Assembly (NCBI RefSeq): GCF_036227565.1
Contig: NZ_CP109460.1
Span: 1,364,001-1,428,000 of the forward strand
Direction: 5' to 3'
DNA length: 64,000 nt
From: Streptomyces sp. NBC_01454
Lineage (GTDB): Bacteria; Actinomycetota; Actinomycetes; Streptomycetales; Streptomycetaceae
Positions 1 to 8,581 of this stretch are shown here, piece after piece (positions within the stretch are counted from its first letter, which is position 1; every line of letters starts with the position of its first letter). The position numbers and the translations under genes were made by a program. The notes beneath the pieces are model-generated. The model did no database searches and was not told where the DNA came from. It worked only from the letters and a program-made list of their open reading frames with translations.

Positions 1-429
1 CCGTCGAGGTCCATCGCAGTGGCCACCCGCTGCCCCTCCACGTCTCCTCCAATGGCGCTTACACGCGTGAAAGGGCAGGCCACGGGCAACGACGAGCTGG
101 GGCACCCGGCGCAAGGACACAGGCACCGTCCGATCAGGCCCGCTGCGGACTGTGGCCACCGGTCCCCCGTCGTGGCCGCGCCAGAAGACTCACGAACGTG
201 AGAAGCGGAACCACGGTGTCACTTCCGGCACGGGCCCCTGACAGCCGGCAGGTCGCCCCCTCCACGGCCCGTCGTGCCGGCTATCAACGTCCGCCCGCGA
301 ACTCCCGGGGCAGCCTGGGGCTGTCGCGGCGGCCGCCGCGCTTCCGTGATCCGCCCGGCCAGCAGGCGGTACCGGCCCGCCACCTCCGGCCGGCCGAGGT
401 TGCCCGCTTCGGACGGGACCGTCCGATCG
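1..429. other. No recognisable gene
   Basis: I see no reading frame here with family resemblance or a ribosome binding site. The short open frames on both strands look like chance frames of GC-rich DNA. The segment directly precedes a transposase fossil and may be flanking debris of it. Confidence 0.4.
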
Positions 430-642
430 GAGGTAACCGACCGAATGCTGATCTTCGGTCAGCACCACCTGCGAACCGTCCTGAAGCAATACTCCCAGCA
501 CTACAACGGCCGCAGGCCTCACCGCGGACAACGGCTGCACCCGCCTCGGCCGGACCACCCCATGGCTGACCTCTCCCGAGAGCGGATCAAGCGCCGACCA
601 GCACTCGGAGGCCTCATCAACGAGTACCAGCGCGCGGCGTAG
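430..642 (+). pseudogene. Integrase-core transposase, C-terminal fossil
   Basis: The frame from about 430 to the stop at 642 reads as the carboxy end of an rve-type (integrase core) transposase. It shows the sequence HYNGRRPHRG followed by the terminal GGLINEYQRAA, a tail I know from Streptomyces integrase-core transposases. The DDE catalytic core that should precede it is absent: upstream of about 430 the frame has no resemblance to the family. It is a 3' remnant of about 65-70 codons and cannot be active. It lies just outside the putative left attachment site at 754-770, so it marks an earlier insertion at this boundary. The assignment rests on the tail motif only. Confidence 0.6.
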
Positions 643-693
643 GCGCGCAGGTCAGCACTGGTGGCCCCGTTCTGGAACCCCACATGCTCCTCG

Positions 694-743
694 ACATGCA
701 GAAGAGGGTCGTGACCGTAGAGTCACAACCCTCTTCTGCATGT
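694..743. repeat. 22-bp-arm inverted repeat beside left att copy
   Basis: The arms at 694-715 and 722-743 pair along 22 bases with one mismatch around a six-base loop (CGTAGA). The inner part, GTGACCGTA..GTCAC, is shared with the perfect palindrome at 24663-24698, while the outer arms differ (GAAGAGGG here, TCAGCGGG there). Each site keeps its own arms complementary. It ends 11 bases before the tRNA-Leu 3'-end copy at 754. Possible roles are a terminator for the lost recombinase or a recombinase arm site. Confidence 0.75.
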
Positions 744-753
744 ACATATGAAA

Positions 754-770
754 CGTGTCCGAGGGGGGAC
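754..770 (+). other. attL-like copy of tRNA-Leu 3' end
   Basis: The 17 bases cgtgtccgaggggggac are identical and in direct orientation to 24713-24729, which hold the 3' end of the tRNA-Leu gene (minus strand). The sequences diverge immediately after: this copy continues acgcac, the tRNA continues ttgaac. A displaced tRNA 3' end is the usual signature of site-specific integration. If these are the two attachment sites, the element between them is about 24 kb. Only 17 bp are shared, so the pairing is an inference supported by the recombinase tails next to both copies. Confidence 0.6.
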
Positions 771-974
771 ACGCACCTTACGCACATGCCGGTGATGCGG
801 GGCGAATTGCCATTGCCGTAACCATCGGTTCGAGGGCCCTGGGGAGCGGCCACCCGGCAGAGCTGGTCGTGCTCGGAGCGCTGATCTGCGGAATGCGGAA
901 GCGCACACAGACAGAGCAGGTTCCCGGCGCCACCACTGTGCGCCGCGACAACCGTCGGGAGCCGGCGACGAGGG

Positions 975-2147
975 TCAGGCGGCGATGGGCGCGGCGAGCC
1001 GGCCGTGGTAGGCGCGCAGGGTACGGGCGCTGTTCCAGCCGAGAGCGCCTACGACGCGGCCGCCGGCGTGGTAGAGCGCAACGAACTTGCGTGCCTGTGG
1101 GTCGCCGTCGACGTATTCGATGCGGGCATCGGCCGGGCACCAGCCATGGAACTGGATCTTGGCGTCGTATTGGTCGGTCCACCCGAACGGGATCGGTGCA
1201 TAGGGTTTCGCGCCGCCGGGTCCGGCGAGGAGGTTTCTGGCGGCGGTGAGGGCTTGTTGGGTGGCGTTGGTGCGTTGTTCCAGGCGGGTGCGTTCGCCGG
1301 TGAGGGGGTGGGGCCAGTTGGCGACGTCCCCTGCCGCGTAGATCCCGGGCGCGACCTGGCAGGTGCTGTCGCACAGCACCCCGTCACCCAGCGGGAGCCC
1401 GGAGTCGGCCAGCCAGTCGACGGCCGGTACCGAGCCGATGGCGACCACGACCACGTCGGCGGGGAGCAGGGTGTCGTCGTCGAGTACCACCGCGCTGACC
1501 CGGCCGCCCGCACCGAGCAGGTCGGTGACGCTGCGGCCCATGCACAGGCGGACCCCGTTTTCCTGGTGCATATCGGCCACCAGACCGCCCACCTGGGTGC
1601 CTAGTTGCCCGGCCAGTGGGGTGGGTTCGATGCCGACGAGTGTGACGTCCAGGCCGAGGCTGCGGGTGGTGGCGGCGATTTCGGTGCCGAGGAATCCGGC
1701 GCCGATGACGACGACGCGTGGTCCGGCCAGCAACTGTGCGCGTAGCGTCAGCGCTTCGTCGAGGGTGCGCAGCACGTGCACACCGGCCAGGTCGCGGCCG
1801 AAGGGCAGCCGGCGGGGGCGCAGTCCGGTGGCGATGATCAGGCCGTCGAAGTCCAGCCGGTCCCCGTCGGCCAGTGTGACGGTACGCGCCGCCGGATCCA
1901 GGTGGGTGGCGCGGCGGCCCAGTTTCAGGTCCATCCGCAGCCGTTGAAGGTCGGCGTCCTGTCGCAGGGTGGTTTTGTGCGGTTCCAGCGTGCCGGCCAG
2001 GACATGCTTCGACAGCGGTGGGCGGTCGTACGGCGGACACAGTTCCTCGCCGACCATGGTCAGGGTGCCGGTGAAGCCTTCGAGCCGCAGGGCGTCGGCC
2101 GCGGTCAGGCCCGCGGCCGACGCGCCCACCAGGACGATGTGGTCCAT
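975..2147 (-). CDS. FAD-dependent ferredoxin reductase (P450 redox partner)
   Basis: A 390-residue NAD(P)H:ferredoxin oxidoreductase of the putidaredoxin-reductase type (pyridine nucleotide-disulphide oxidoreductase fold). It should pass electrons to the adjacent ferredoxin and on to the P450. The start MDHIVLVGASAAGLTAADAL is an FAD-binding GxGxxG-like turn at residues 6-12. A second dinucleotide fold, VVVIGAGFLGTEIA, lies near residue 145, and the late FAD motif IYAAGDVA near residue 270. The C-terminal reductase dimerisation region follows. I chose the ATG at 2147 because it begins directly with the FAD fold; the open frame extends further upstream through the ferredoxin gene without resemblance to the family. 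It is last in a four-gene minus-strand operon, 8 bp after the ferredoxin stop. The length is normal and the motifs are intact. Confidence 0.9.
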   Translation of the reverse strand: MDHIVLVGASAAGLTAADALRLEGFTGTLTMVGEELCPPYDRPPLSKHVLAGTLEPHKTTLRQDADLQRLRMDLKLGRRATHLDPAARTVTLADGDRLDFDGLIIATGLRPRRLPFGRDLAGVHVLRTLDEALTLRAQLLAGPRVVVIGAGFLGTEIAATTRSLGLDVTLVGIEPTPLAGQLGTQVGGLVADMHQENGVRLCMGRSVTDLLGAGGRVSAVVLDDDTLLPADVVVVAIGSVPAVDWLADSGLPLGDGVLCDSTCQVAPGIYAAGDVANWPHPLTGERTRLEQRTNATQQALTAARNLLAGPGGAKPYAPIPFGWTDQYDAKIQFHGWCPADARIEYVDGDPQARKFVALYHAGGRVVGALGWNSARTLRAYHGRLAAPIAA

Positions 2148-2155
2148 GGCAGGCA

Positions 2156-2350
2156 CTACTTCACCACCTCGATGGCCAGCGCGGGACAGCGGAGGGCGGC
2201 GTCCTCGACCTGGGCGCCGAGGTCGTCCGGCGGGAGGGGGTTGAGCAGTACGACGATGCCGTCCTCGTCGCGTTGGTCGAAGACGTCGGCGGCGGCCAGC
2301 ACGCACTGTCCTGCGCCGACGCACTTGTTCTCGTCAATGATGACCTTCAT
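2156..2350 (-). CDS. [3Fe-4S]-type ferredoxin
   Basis: A 64-residue ferredoxin of the kind encoded beside actinomycete cytochromes P450. Cysteines at positions 10 and 16 (CVGAGQC) and Cys55 (ALRCPALAIEV) match the C-x5-C...CP pattern of single-cluster 3Fe-4S ferredoxins; position 13 is alanine, where a 4Fe-4S protein would have a further cysteine. The DVF segment and acidic surface are also typical. Its role is to shuttle electrons from the reductase encoded immediately downstream to the P450 encoded immediately upstream. It ends 8 bp before the reductase start and begins 76 bp after the P450 stop. Its cognate P450 is most likely the neighbour, but such ferredoxins can serve several P450s. 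Confidence 0.92.
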   Translation of the reverse strand: MKVIIDENKCVGAGQCVLAAADVFDQRDEDGIVVLLNPLPPDDLGAQVEDAALRCPALAIEVVK

Positions 2351-2426
2351 GGCGGTTCTCCGTGTCAGGTGAGAATGCGGGTTGCTCTTCGGCAGTCATG
2401 TCTGCCGGCCATGTCGTGCCGGCCGA

Positions 2427-3617
2427 CTACCAGGTCACCGGCAGCTCGTGGACGCCGTAGACGAGCATGTCGTGGCGCATCGGCACGTCCTCCTCCGGCA
2501 CCGCGAGCCGCAGGGTGGGGAACCGCTTGAACAGGGCGCCCAGCGCCGCCTTCATCTCCACCCGGGCGAGCTGCTGCCCGAGGCACTGGTGGATACCGTG
2601 GCCGAAGGCGAGGTGCGGGCTGTACTTCCTGCCCACCTCCAACTGGTCGGGGGCGTCGGCAAACTGCGTCGAGTCCCGGTTTCCCGAGGACAGGGCGGCA
2701 ACCACCACGGAGCCGGTCTTGATCCGGTGCCCGTGCAGTTCCACGTCCTCCCGCGCCACGCGGCGCAGGCCGAACTGAACGATGGTCAGGTAGCGCAGCA
2801 GTTCCTCGACGGCACCGTCCATCAGCGTCGGGTCGGCGCGGAGCGCCGCCACCTGCTCGGGGTTGCGCAGCAGGCACATGGTGCCCAGCGCGATCATGTT
2901 CGCGGTCGTCTCGTGCCCGGCGAGCAGCAGCAGCGATCCCACGCCGGCCAGTTCCTCGTCGGTGAGCTCGCCGGTCTGGACGAGCTCGCTGAGGATGTCG
3001 TCGGTGGGATCGGCGCGCTTGGCGAGCACCAGGCGGTGGATGTGCTGCCGCATTGCCTCCCGGGCCTCCTGGAACGCCTCGGGGCTTGCGGTGAGACTGA
3101 TCATCGTGGCCGAGTTCCGCTGGAACTCCTCACGGTCGGCGTAGGGCACCCCGAGCAGCTCGCAGATCACCAGTGAGGGAACCGGCAGTGCGAAGGCCTG
3201 GACGAGGTCGACCGGGGACTCGGCGCGGGCCATGTCATCCAGCCGCTCGGCGACGATCTCTTCCACCGCCGGGGTCAGTTGCTGCATCCGGCGCACGGTG
3301 AACCGGCCGGTGAGCAGCCGCCGGAACCGGGTGTGCTCCGGCGGGTCCAGGAAGATGAACGTCCCCGGGGGCGGTGCCGGTGTGGCGCCGTCCGCGTCAC
3401 CGCCCACCATCCGGGGGCGGCTGGCGCCGAACCGCGGATCGGCAAGCACCGCCCTGACGTCTTCGTACCGGGTGATCAGCCAGCCCGGCACGCCGTCGGG
3501 GAGGGTCCCTTGGATGATCGGGTCCTGCTCACGCAGCGTGCGGTACTCCTCCGGCAGGTCGAAGGGGCAGGTCCGTACCGTGGGCTGTGTCCTGGTGGTG
3601 GGCTGTGTCGCGGTCAT
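2427..3617 (-). CDS. Cytochrome P450, CYP105-like
   Basis: A 396-residue soluble bacterial P450. Seen in the sequence: the helix-C region DPPEHTRFRRLLTGRFTVRR, the I-helix oxygen-activation motif AGHETT, the K-helix ExxR (EELLR), and the haem loop FGHGIHQCLG with the thiolate ligand at about Cys345. The length and the FTVRR and HETTA patterns suit the CYP105 family, which hydroxylates diverse substrates and xenobiotics in Streptomyces; the substrate here cannot be read from sequence. The ATG at 3617 overlaps the stop of the upstream membrane-protein gene (ATGA), and GGAAAGGA lies about 8 bases upstream, so the longer open frame beginning near 3887 is not used. It has its own ferredoxin and reductase downstream, so the electron chain is complete within the operon. 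Confidence 0.93.
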   Translation of the reverse strand: MTATQPTTRTQPTVRTCPFDLPEEYRTLREQDPIIQGTLPDGVPGWLITRYEDVRAVLADPRFGASRPRMVGGDADGATPAPPPGTFIFLDPPEHTRFRRLLTGRFTVRRMQQLTPAVEEIVAERLDDMARAESPVDLVQAFALPVPSLVICELLGVPYADREEFQRNSATMISLTASPEAFQEAREAMRQHIHRLVLAKRADPTDDILSELVQTGELTDEELAGVGSLLLLAGHETTANMIALGTMCLLRNPEQVAALRADPTLMDGAVEELLRYLTIVQFGLRRVAREDVELHGHRIKTGSVVVAALSSGNRDSTQFADAPDQLEVGRKYSPHLAFGHGIHQCLGQQLARVEMKAALGALFKRFPTLRLAVPEEDVPMRHDMLVYGVHELPVTW

Positions 3618-4294
3618 GAAGCAGTCCTTTCCAAGGTAGGGGGTGTAGCGGTGTTCAGGCGGCTGTCGGCGCAGCGGTGCGTGCCGACGACGCGTCGGTA
3701 GATGCGCCAGCCCAGCAGGGTGCCGATCGCGAGAACGATCGGGCTGAAGACTTCGACCGTGCCGAGAGCGACGGCCTGGCCGGACAGGAACAGCGGGAGC
3801 TGGATGGCCAACGTCGCGTAATTCCCGGCGAGGATGGCCAAGTTGCCCCTGGTGAAAGCCCGTCGGCGCACCGGGCAACGGCGCCATCGGGTCTTCTCAC
3901 CGGTGATCAGGCCCACCGCCAGGCCCATCGGGGGCCATCCGAGGAGCAGCAGCACCGGAGTCGCCACGGCCATCACGCAGTGGACCACCAGGCTCGGGAG
4001 GAAGAAGGAGGTGGCCTGCCCGGTGGTTGCGGCCAGAGCACCGCCGACGCAGAGGAGGCCGAGCACTCCGAGCGTGCGCCGCACAGGTTCTCTGCGCACC
4101 AGCCGCACGACGCAGGCCCCGGCCCCGACCGTCAGAGCGACCGTCAACGCAACGGCAACACGATGGGTGGCGGCCAGGCTCAGGGTGAAGCCGAAGAAGG
4201 GCGCGACGTCGATCATTCCGCTGCGCAGCCGGCTGCGGACGGCGGCCTGGGCCGCGTCCTCACTGCCGGCTTCAGGGTGTACTGCGCGGTCCAC
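3614..4294 (-). CDS. Polytopic membrane protein, family not recognised
   Basis: A 226-residue hydrophobic protein with about six probable membrane spans, for example VAVALTVALTVGAGACVV, FFLPSLVVHCVMAVATPVLLLL and LAILAGNYATLAIQLPLFL. Basic loops (TGEKTRWRRCPVRRR) are consistent with inside-facing segments. In size and layout it resembles actinobacterial DUF3159 or VC0807-like proteins, but I see no diagnostic motif and assign no function. Its stop codon overlaps the P450 start by 4 bases, so the two are probably translationally coupled. That makes it the first gene of the P450-ferredoxin-reductase operon and suggests a linked role, perhaps substrate handling or transport at the membrane. The two-component genes start 254 bp away on the opposite strand. 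Confidence 0.6.
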   Translation of the reverse strand: MDRAVHPEAGSEDAAQAAVRSRLRSGMIDVAPFFGFTLSLAATHRVAVALTVALTVGAGACVVRLVRREPVRRTLGVLGLLCVGGALAATTGQATSFFLPSLVVHCVMAVATPVLLLLGWPPMGLAVGLITGEKTRWRRCPVRRRAFTRGNLAILAGNYATLAIQLPLFLSGQAVALGTVEVFSPIVLAIGTLLGWRIYRRVVGTHRCADSRLNTATPPTLERTAS

Positions 4295-4548
4295 GGCTGC
4301 TCCCGGCCTCTCGGCGAACGATGGTCGTTGGGGTGTCCTGCTGCCTCAAGAAAACCCACTACCGCTGACCCGCCCCGGTCGCCCACCTGACCATTGCCTG
4401 ACAGTCGGCGATCCCATGCGCCCGCGTGGATCACGGTGCCGTGGACACCGCGCGCCGGGCGGCAGCCGGTCCGCCGCGCAGGGAACCTGTGGGCGCGGGT
4501 GCGCGTTGTCACCGCGAACGCGGCAACCTCCCCCGATGGGTATCTGTC

Positions 4549-5277
4549 ATGCACTCCGCCTCACCGGCCAACGGACTGTCACTGCCCCGGGGCACCGGGC
4601 AGCGACTGCTCGTCGTGGACGACGACCAGCGGATGGCAGAGCTGCTGGAGACGACGCTGAGCCTGGCGGGGTACGAGGTGACGACTGCGGACCGCGGCGT
4701 CGCAGCCCTGCGCGCCTACGACGCGGTCTCCCCGGAACTGCTGGTCCTGGACGTGATGTTGCCCGACATGGACGGGTTCGCGGTATGCCGGAGACTCGTC
4801 GGGAACGGGGCCCGGCTGCCGGTGTTGTTCCTGACCGCGCGGGACGCGGTGGAGGACCGGGTGACCGGCTTCGCCATGGGTGCCGACGACTACCTCACCA
4901 AGCCGTTCAGCGTTCCCGAACTGCTGGCCAGGGTGCACGCCTTGCTGCGCAGAGCCGGCACCACCGCAGAGACCAGCCCCGTACTCGGCTTCGCGGACCT
5001 GACCGTGGACGAACGCAGCCGGCGGGTCCGCCGCGCCGGCCGCCTGATCGCACTGTCGCCGACCGAGTACAAGCTTCTGCGGTACTTGCTGGTCAACGCC
5101 GAGTACGTGGTCTCGAAGGAGCAGATCATGGACCACGTCTGGCAGCACCACTTCAGCGACGGTGTCGTCGAGAAGCTGGTCTCCCGGCTCCGGGCGAAGG
5201 TGGACGCACAGGCGCCGCCCCTGATCCAGACGGTGCGCGGATTCGGCTACAGCCTTCGGCTCCCCGGAGACGGGTGA
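4549..5277 (+). CDS. OmpR/PhoB-family response regulator
   Basis: A 242-residue two-component response regulator. The receiver domain covers about residues 19-135: LLVVDDD supplies the acidic pocket, LLVLDVMLPDMDG contains the phosphoacceptor at about Asp68, and YLTKPF holds the conserved lysine. The C-terminal winged-helix DNA-binding domain (about 145-240) includes LSPTEYKLLRYLLVNAEYVVSKEQI and ends with TVRGFGYSLR, as expected for the OmpR class. I chose ATG 4549, with GATGGG upstream, as the start just before the receiver fold; the frame is open further upstream without family resemblance. One base separates its stop from the sensor-kinase start, so the pair is co-transcribed. It is divergent from the P450 operon and may regulate it. 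Confidence 0.93.
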   Translation: MHSASPANGLSLPRGTGQRLLVVDDDQRMAELLETTLSLAGYEVTTADRGVAALRAYDAVSPELLVLDVMLPDMDGFAVCRRLVGNGARLPVLFLTARDAVEDRVTGFAMGADDYLTKPFSVPELLARVHALLRRAGTTAETSPVLGFADLTVDERSRRVRRAGRLIALSPTEYKLLRYLLVNAEYVVSKEQIMDHVWQHHFSDGVVEKLVSRLRAKVDAQAPPLIQTVRGFGYSLRLPGDG

Positions 5278-5278
5278 C

Positions 5279-6766
5279 ATGGCCCGCGCATGGCACGGCT
5301 CCCTGCGGGCCCGCCTCATGGTGGGGGTCGTCCTGCTGGCAGCCCTGGGCATGGTGGCGGTCAACGTGGCCTCGCTGGTCGGCCTGCGCGCCTACCTCGT
5401 CGATGTCGCCGACGCCAAGCTCACCAAGACCCGCGACACCCTCCAGCAGCACGTCGTGGACCTGCCCGCACGGGTGAATGAGGCCGACCTCCTCCCTCTG
5501 GTGCCCGGCGGCGGCTACGTCGCGCTGCTCGACGAGCACGGCCGAGTGGTCGCACAGGCGCCGTCGAAGAACCTCACCGGCCGCCCCACCCCCGGACCCG
5601 ACCTGCCGACACCGGTCCCGGACGGATTCGCCGAGCCCGCCGTCACCCTGCCGGCCCAGGGCGCTTCCCTGCCGAAATACCGCACCCTTGCCTTCCCCCT
5701 CGGCCGGCACGCCACGGTCCAGCCACGGCCCGGCGTCCCCCCGAAGCAGTTCAGCACCGTGATAGTCGCTGCGAGCCTCGGGCCCTCGGAAGACCTCCTG
5801 TACTGGCTGATCGGCGCCGATGCCGTCGCCACCCTGACCGCACTCGGGGGAATCGTCCTCCTCAGCCACGGCGTACTGCGCGTGGGCCTGCGCCCCTTGC
5901 GGAACATGGCCGCGACCGCGACCGCGATCGCCGACGGCGACGTGGACCAGCGCATCGAGGTCGCCGGCCGTCCCTCCGAGATCGGCGAGGTCGCCACCGC
6001 GCTCAACCGCGCGTTCGACGAGCGGCAGCGCTCCGAGGAGAAGCTGCGCCAGTTCGTGGCCGACGCCTCACACGAACTGCGCACCCCCCTGACCACGATC
6101 AGCGGCTGGGCCCAACTGCACCTGCACGGCCTCGCCCGGGACCCCGAACTCGTCGAGCGGGCGATGCTGCGCATCGAGGACGAGGCAGCCCGCATGCACA
6201 CCATGGTCGAGGAGTTGCTGCTGCTCGCCCGGCTCGACCAGGGCCGCCCGCTCGCCGCCACACCGGTCGACCTCGGCAGACTCGCCCGGGATGCCGTCGC
6301 CGACGCCCACGCCCTCGACCCCGGCAGGCCGATCACCGTCGAGGAGCAGGGCGGGGCGTTCGCGCACGGTGACGAGGACCGGCTGCTCCAGGTGCTGCGG
6401 AACCTGCTGGACAACGCCCTGCGGTACACCCCACCCGACACGCCGATATCGGTGGCGATGCGTTCGCCGGACGGCGACACCGTCGAGCTGGGCGTCACCG
6501 ACCAGGGGCCCGGCATGGCCCCCGACACCGCCGACCGGATCTTCGAGCGCTTCTACCGCGGCGACGAATCCCGCACCCCCGGCAGCGGCGGCACGGGACT
6601 CGGCCTGAGCATCGTCAAGTCGATCGTCGAAGCGCACGGCGGCACGGTGACGGTACGCACCGCGCCAGGTGAGGGCAGCACGTTCACCGTCACGCTGCCC
6701 GCCTGCGGCACTCGCCCCGGCGGACCGGCCGGCCGGCTGGTCCGCTCGGTCGGGCCGAGTTGCTGA
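5279..6766 (+). CDS. Two-component sensor histidine kinase
   Basis: A 495-residue membrane sensor kinase. A first transmembrane helix lies near residues 12-32 (LMVGVVLLAALGMVAVNVASL). An extracytoplasmic sensor region of about 140 residues follows, then a second helix (LIGADAVATLTALGGIVLLSHG), a HAMP linker, the HisKA phosphoacceptor site SHELRTP with His265, and an HATPase domain. The ATPase boxes are present: NLLDNALRY (N), DQGPGMA (G1), FERFYRGD (F) and GTGLGLSIV (G2). All catalytic elements look intact, so it should autophosphorylate and pass phosphate to the regulator encoded one base upstream. The signal is unknown. It ends 30 bp before the stop of the convergent ferric reductase-like gene. 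Confidence 0.93.
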   Translation: MARAWHGSLRARLMVGVVLLAALGMVAVNVASLVGLRAYLVDVADAKLTKTRDTLQQHVVDLPARVNEADLLPLVPGGGYVALLDEHGRVVAQAPSKNLTGRPTPGPDLPTPVPDGFAEPAVTLPAQGASLPKYRTLAFPLGRHATVQPRPGVPPKQFSTVIVAASLGPSEDLLYWLIGADAVATLTALGGIVLLSHGVLRVGLRPLRNMAATATAIADGDVDQRIEVAGRPSEIGEVATALNRAFDERQRSEEKLRQFVADASHELRTPLTTISGWAQLHLHGLARDPELVERAMLRIEDEAARMHTMVEELLLLARLDQGRPLAATPVDLGRLARDAVADAHALDPGRPITVEEQGGAFAHGDEDRLLQVLRNLLDNALRYTPPDTPISVAMRSPDGDTVELGVTDQGPGMAPDTADRIFERFYRGDESRTPGSGGTGLGLSIVKSIVEAHGGTVTVRTAPGEGSTFTVTLPACGTRPGGPAGRLVRSVGPSC

Positions 6767-6795
6767 CGCGCGTCAACGCAGGGGCCCGGGCAGCC

Positions 6796-8163
6796 TCAGC
6801 GGAAGGCGAAGTGCTCGGCGTGGACGTGGTCCCGGGGGATGCCCTGGCGGTGGAGGCCGCGGCTGAGGTCTTCGACCATGGACGCGGGGCCGCAGAGGAA
6901 GACATGGGTGTCCGGAGTGAGTGGGCCGGCCGCTGCCTGGATCCTGTCGACGGTGAGGTGGCCCTGGCTGCGGCTGAACGTCGGGTGGAGCCGGAGAGCG
7001 GGGAGGCGTTCGGCGACTGCGGTGAGTTCCGGGAGGAACGGTGCGTCGTCGCTGCTGGGGGCGCAGTAGAAGAGGTCGGCGCGGGGGAGCGTGTCGCTCG
7101 GGTGGGTGAGCCAGCCGAGGAAGGGGGCGACGCCGATGCCACCGGCGATCCAGATCTGGCGGGACCCGCCGAGGGTGTGGTCGAACATGCCGTACGGGCC
7201 GTTGAGGGTGGCGGGCAGTCCTTCGCGCACGTCTGTGTGGAGCCTGCGGGTGTCATGGCCGAGCGCGCGGATGGTGAGACGGACCGAGCCGTCGGGCTGG
7301 ACTCCGGCCACGCTGAAGGGGTGTTCGCGCCAGGCGCGGCGGCCGCCGACTCGCAAGTAGACGAACTGCCCGCCGGTCAGGGGCAGCGCGTCCGAGCCGG
7401 TGGGAGCCAGAGTGAGGTCGACGATGTCGGCCGTGGGCCGTTCGACGCGGCGGATGGTGTAGTCGGCCCCGGGCTCCCTGCGCCGCAGCACCAGTTCGTC
7501 GTAGGCGTAGGCGGCCATGCCGACGGTGGCCATCGTGACGTAGAGGGCCAGAAGGGGCGTGGATCCGCGGATGACCAGGTCCAGGAACCAGCCGTGGAGG
7601 AGGGCGCTCAGGAGCAGCAGGCCGGTGAGGCGGTGCAGGAGAAGCCAGCGCTCGTAGGGCAGTTGCATGATGCGGCTGATCCGGCCGAGTGAGATGGCGA
7701 CGAGCGCGAGCAGCCCGAGGGCGGAGAGGGCGCCGAGGAGGCGGCCCGTCCCCACGAACTGGGCGGCCTGGTCGGCGTCGACGTGGTCGATTGCGCTCGC
7801 CTCGAAGCCGGAGAAGAAGTGGAGGAGGAGGTGGGGCGCGAGCAGGAGCATGGACAGCAGGGCATACTGCTTGTGCCGCAAGTACATGCGGTCCAGGCCG
7901 CCGAACCACTGCTCCAGCCACGTCAGCCGGGTCGCCAGCACCAGGGTGCACGACATCAGGTATGCGGCGCCCACGCCGGCGAACTCGCCGACGAAGTACC
8001 CGGTGCCGATGCCGTCCGGACGGAGCCGGTCCCAGGCCAGGTAGAGGACAACGCCCCCGGCCGCCACCGCCAGCGGACCGGCGTGGCGCTTCTTCAGGCG
8101 CACATCCACGGGAGCGCGCGCAATCCGGACGGCGTAGAAGGCCATCGCGATCAGAAGGGACAT
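6796..8163 (-). CDS. Ferric reductase-like membrane flavohaem oxidoreductase
   Basis: A 455-residue protein combining an N-terminal ferric reductase-like transmembrane domain (about residues 1-215, six helices with paired histidines such as LLAPHLLLHFF and LTGLLLLSALLHGWF for haem) with a cytoplasmic ferredoxin-NADP reductase module. The FAD-binding signature is EHPFSVAG, the NAD(P) site is GGIGVAPFLGWL, and the C-terminal part reads VFLCGPASMVEDL. It should carry electrons from NAD(P)H via FAD and haem across the membrane; the acceptor (ferric iron, oxygen or a partner) is not evident. I chose the ATG at 8163, preceded by GAGAGG at good spacing, over upstream in-frame starts. A CruF-like gene lies 418 bp upstream on the same strand. 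Confidence 0.85.
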   Translation of the reverse strand: MSLLIAMAFYAVRIARAPVDVRLKKRHAGPLAVAAGGVVLYLAWDRLRPDGIGTGYFVGEFAGVGAAYLMSCTLVLATRLTWLEQWFGGLDRMYLRHKQYALLSMLLLAPHLLLHFFSGFEASAIDHVDADQAAQFVGTGRLLGALSALGLLALVAISLGRISRIMQLPYERWLLLHRLTGLLLLSALLHGWFLDLVIRGSTPLLALYVTMATVGMAAYAYDELVLRRREPGADYTIRRVERPTADIVDLTLAPTGSDALPLTGGQFVYLRVGGRRAWREHPFSVAGVQPDGSVRLTIRALGHDTRRLHTDVREGLPATLNGPYGMFDHTLGGSRQIWIAGGIGVAPFLGWLTHPSDTLPRADLFYCAPSSDDAPFLPELTAVAERLPALRLHPTFSRSQGHLTVDRIQAAAGPLTPDTHVFLCGPASMVEDLSRGLHRQGIPRDHVHAEHFAFR

Positions 8164-8581
8164 GGCCGGCCTCTCAAGGGTGTGGAAGGGGTACGACAGG
8201 GCACCGGGCTCACCCCGTCGCCCCCAGGTGGACGGCCCGCCGCGGCCGAAGGCGGCCCGCCCGATGCCCCAGCGCAGGGGCCATTCCCACGGCCTCACTG
8301 AGGTGGCCCGGTCGGCAGGTTCCGATCAGGAGGAGCGGGAAGTGGTGCGCCGACCGCAGCAGCGCCGCGATCGGCCGGCCGGTACACCACGGTCTGCTCC
8401 TGCTGTGCCGGGAGTCAGGTCGCCTGGAGCGCGACGGTGGGAGGGAGGCGGGAAGCTCGGATCGCCGGGCAGCGGCCGGCCCGGACACCCATGGCGTGAG
8501 TGGCGAGCTGTGTCTCCGCGTCCCACGCGCCCGGTTTCCGCAGCGGCCGTACAGCGATCGGGGCGCCGGAGGCACCCCTGG
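8164..8581. other. Intergenic, no gene recognised
   Basis: This is 418 bp between two minus-strand genes. Apart from the GAGAGG ribosome binding site next to 8163 I recognise nothing. Open frames on both strands have no family resemblance. The long spacing suggests that the ferric reductase-like gene has its own promoter here. Confidence 0.4.

Larger units (their letters stand above)
655..821 (+). pseudogene. Large serine recombinase, C-terminal fossil
   Basis: In the frame ending with TAA at 819-821, codons around 690-770 read MQKRVVTVESQPSS, then CPRGDT. The recombinase remnant at 24046-24750 ends with NQRVVTVRSQPAD, then CPRGDLNP. The two match in the same order, both contain a palindrome at the DNA level, and both run into the same tRNA-Leu 3' sequence. 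I therefore read this stretch as the last 35 or so codons of a second, related integrase whose body is gone. The match was made by eye. A short chance match is unlikely because the shared block extends into the palindrome and the tRNA tail, but no catalytic domain is present to confirm the family. Confidence 0.6.

Noticed and set aside
975..6766. Biosynthetic gene cluster around the P450
   Set aside because: No polyketide, peptide, terpene or RiPP core gene is present; a P450 with redox partners alone does not make a cluster.
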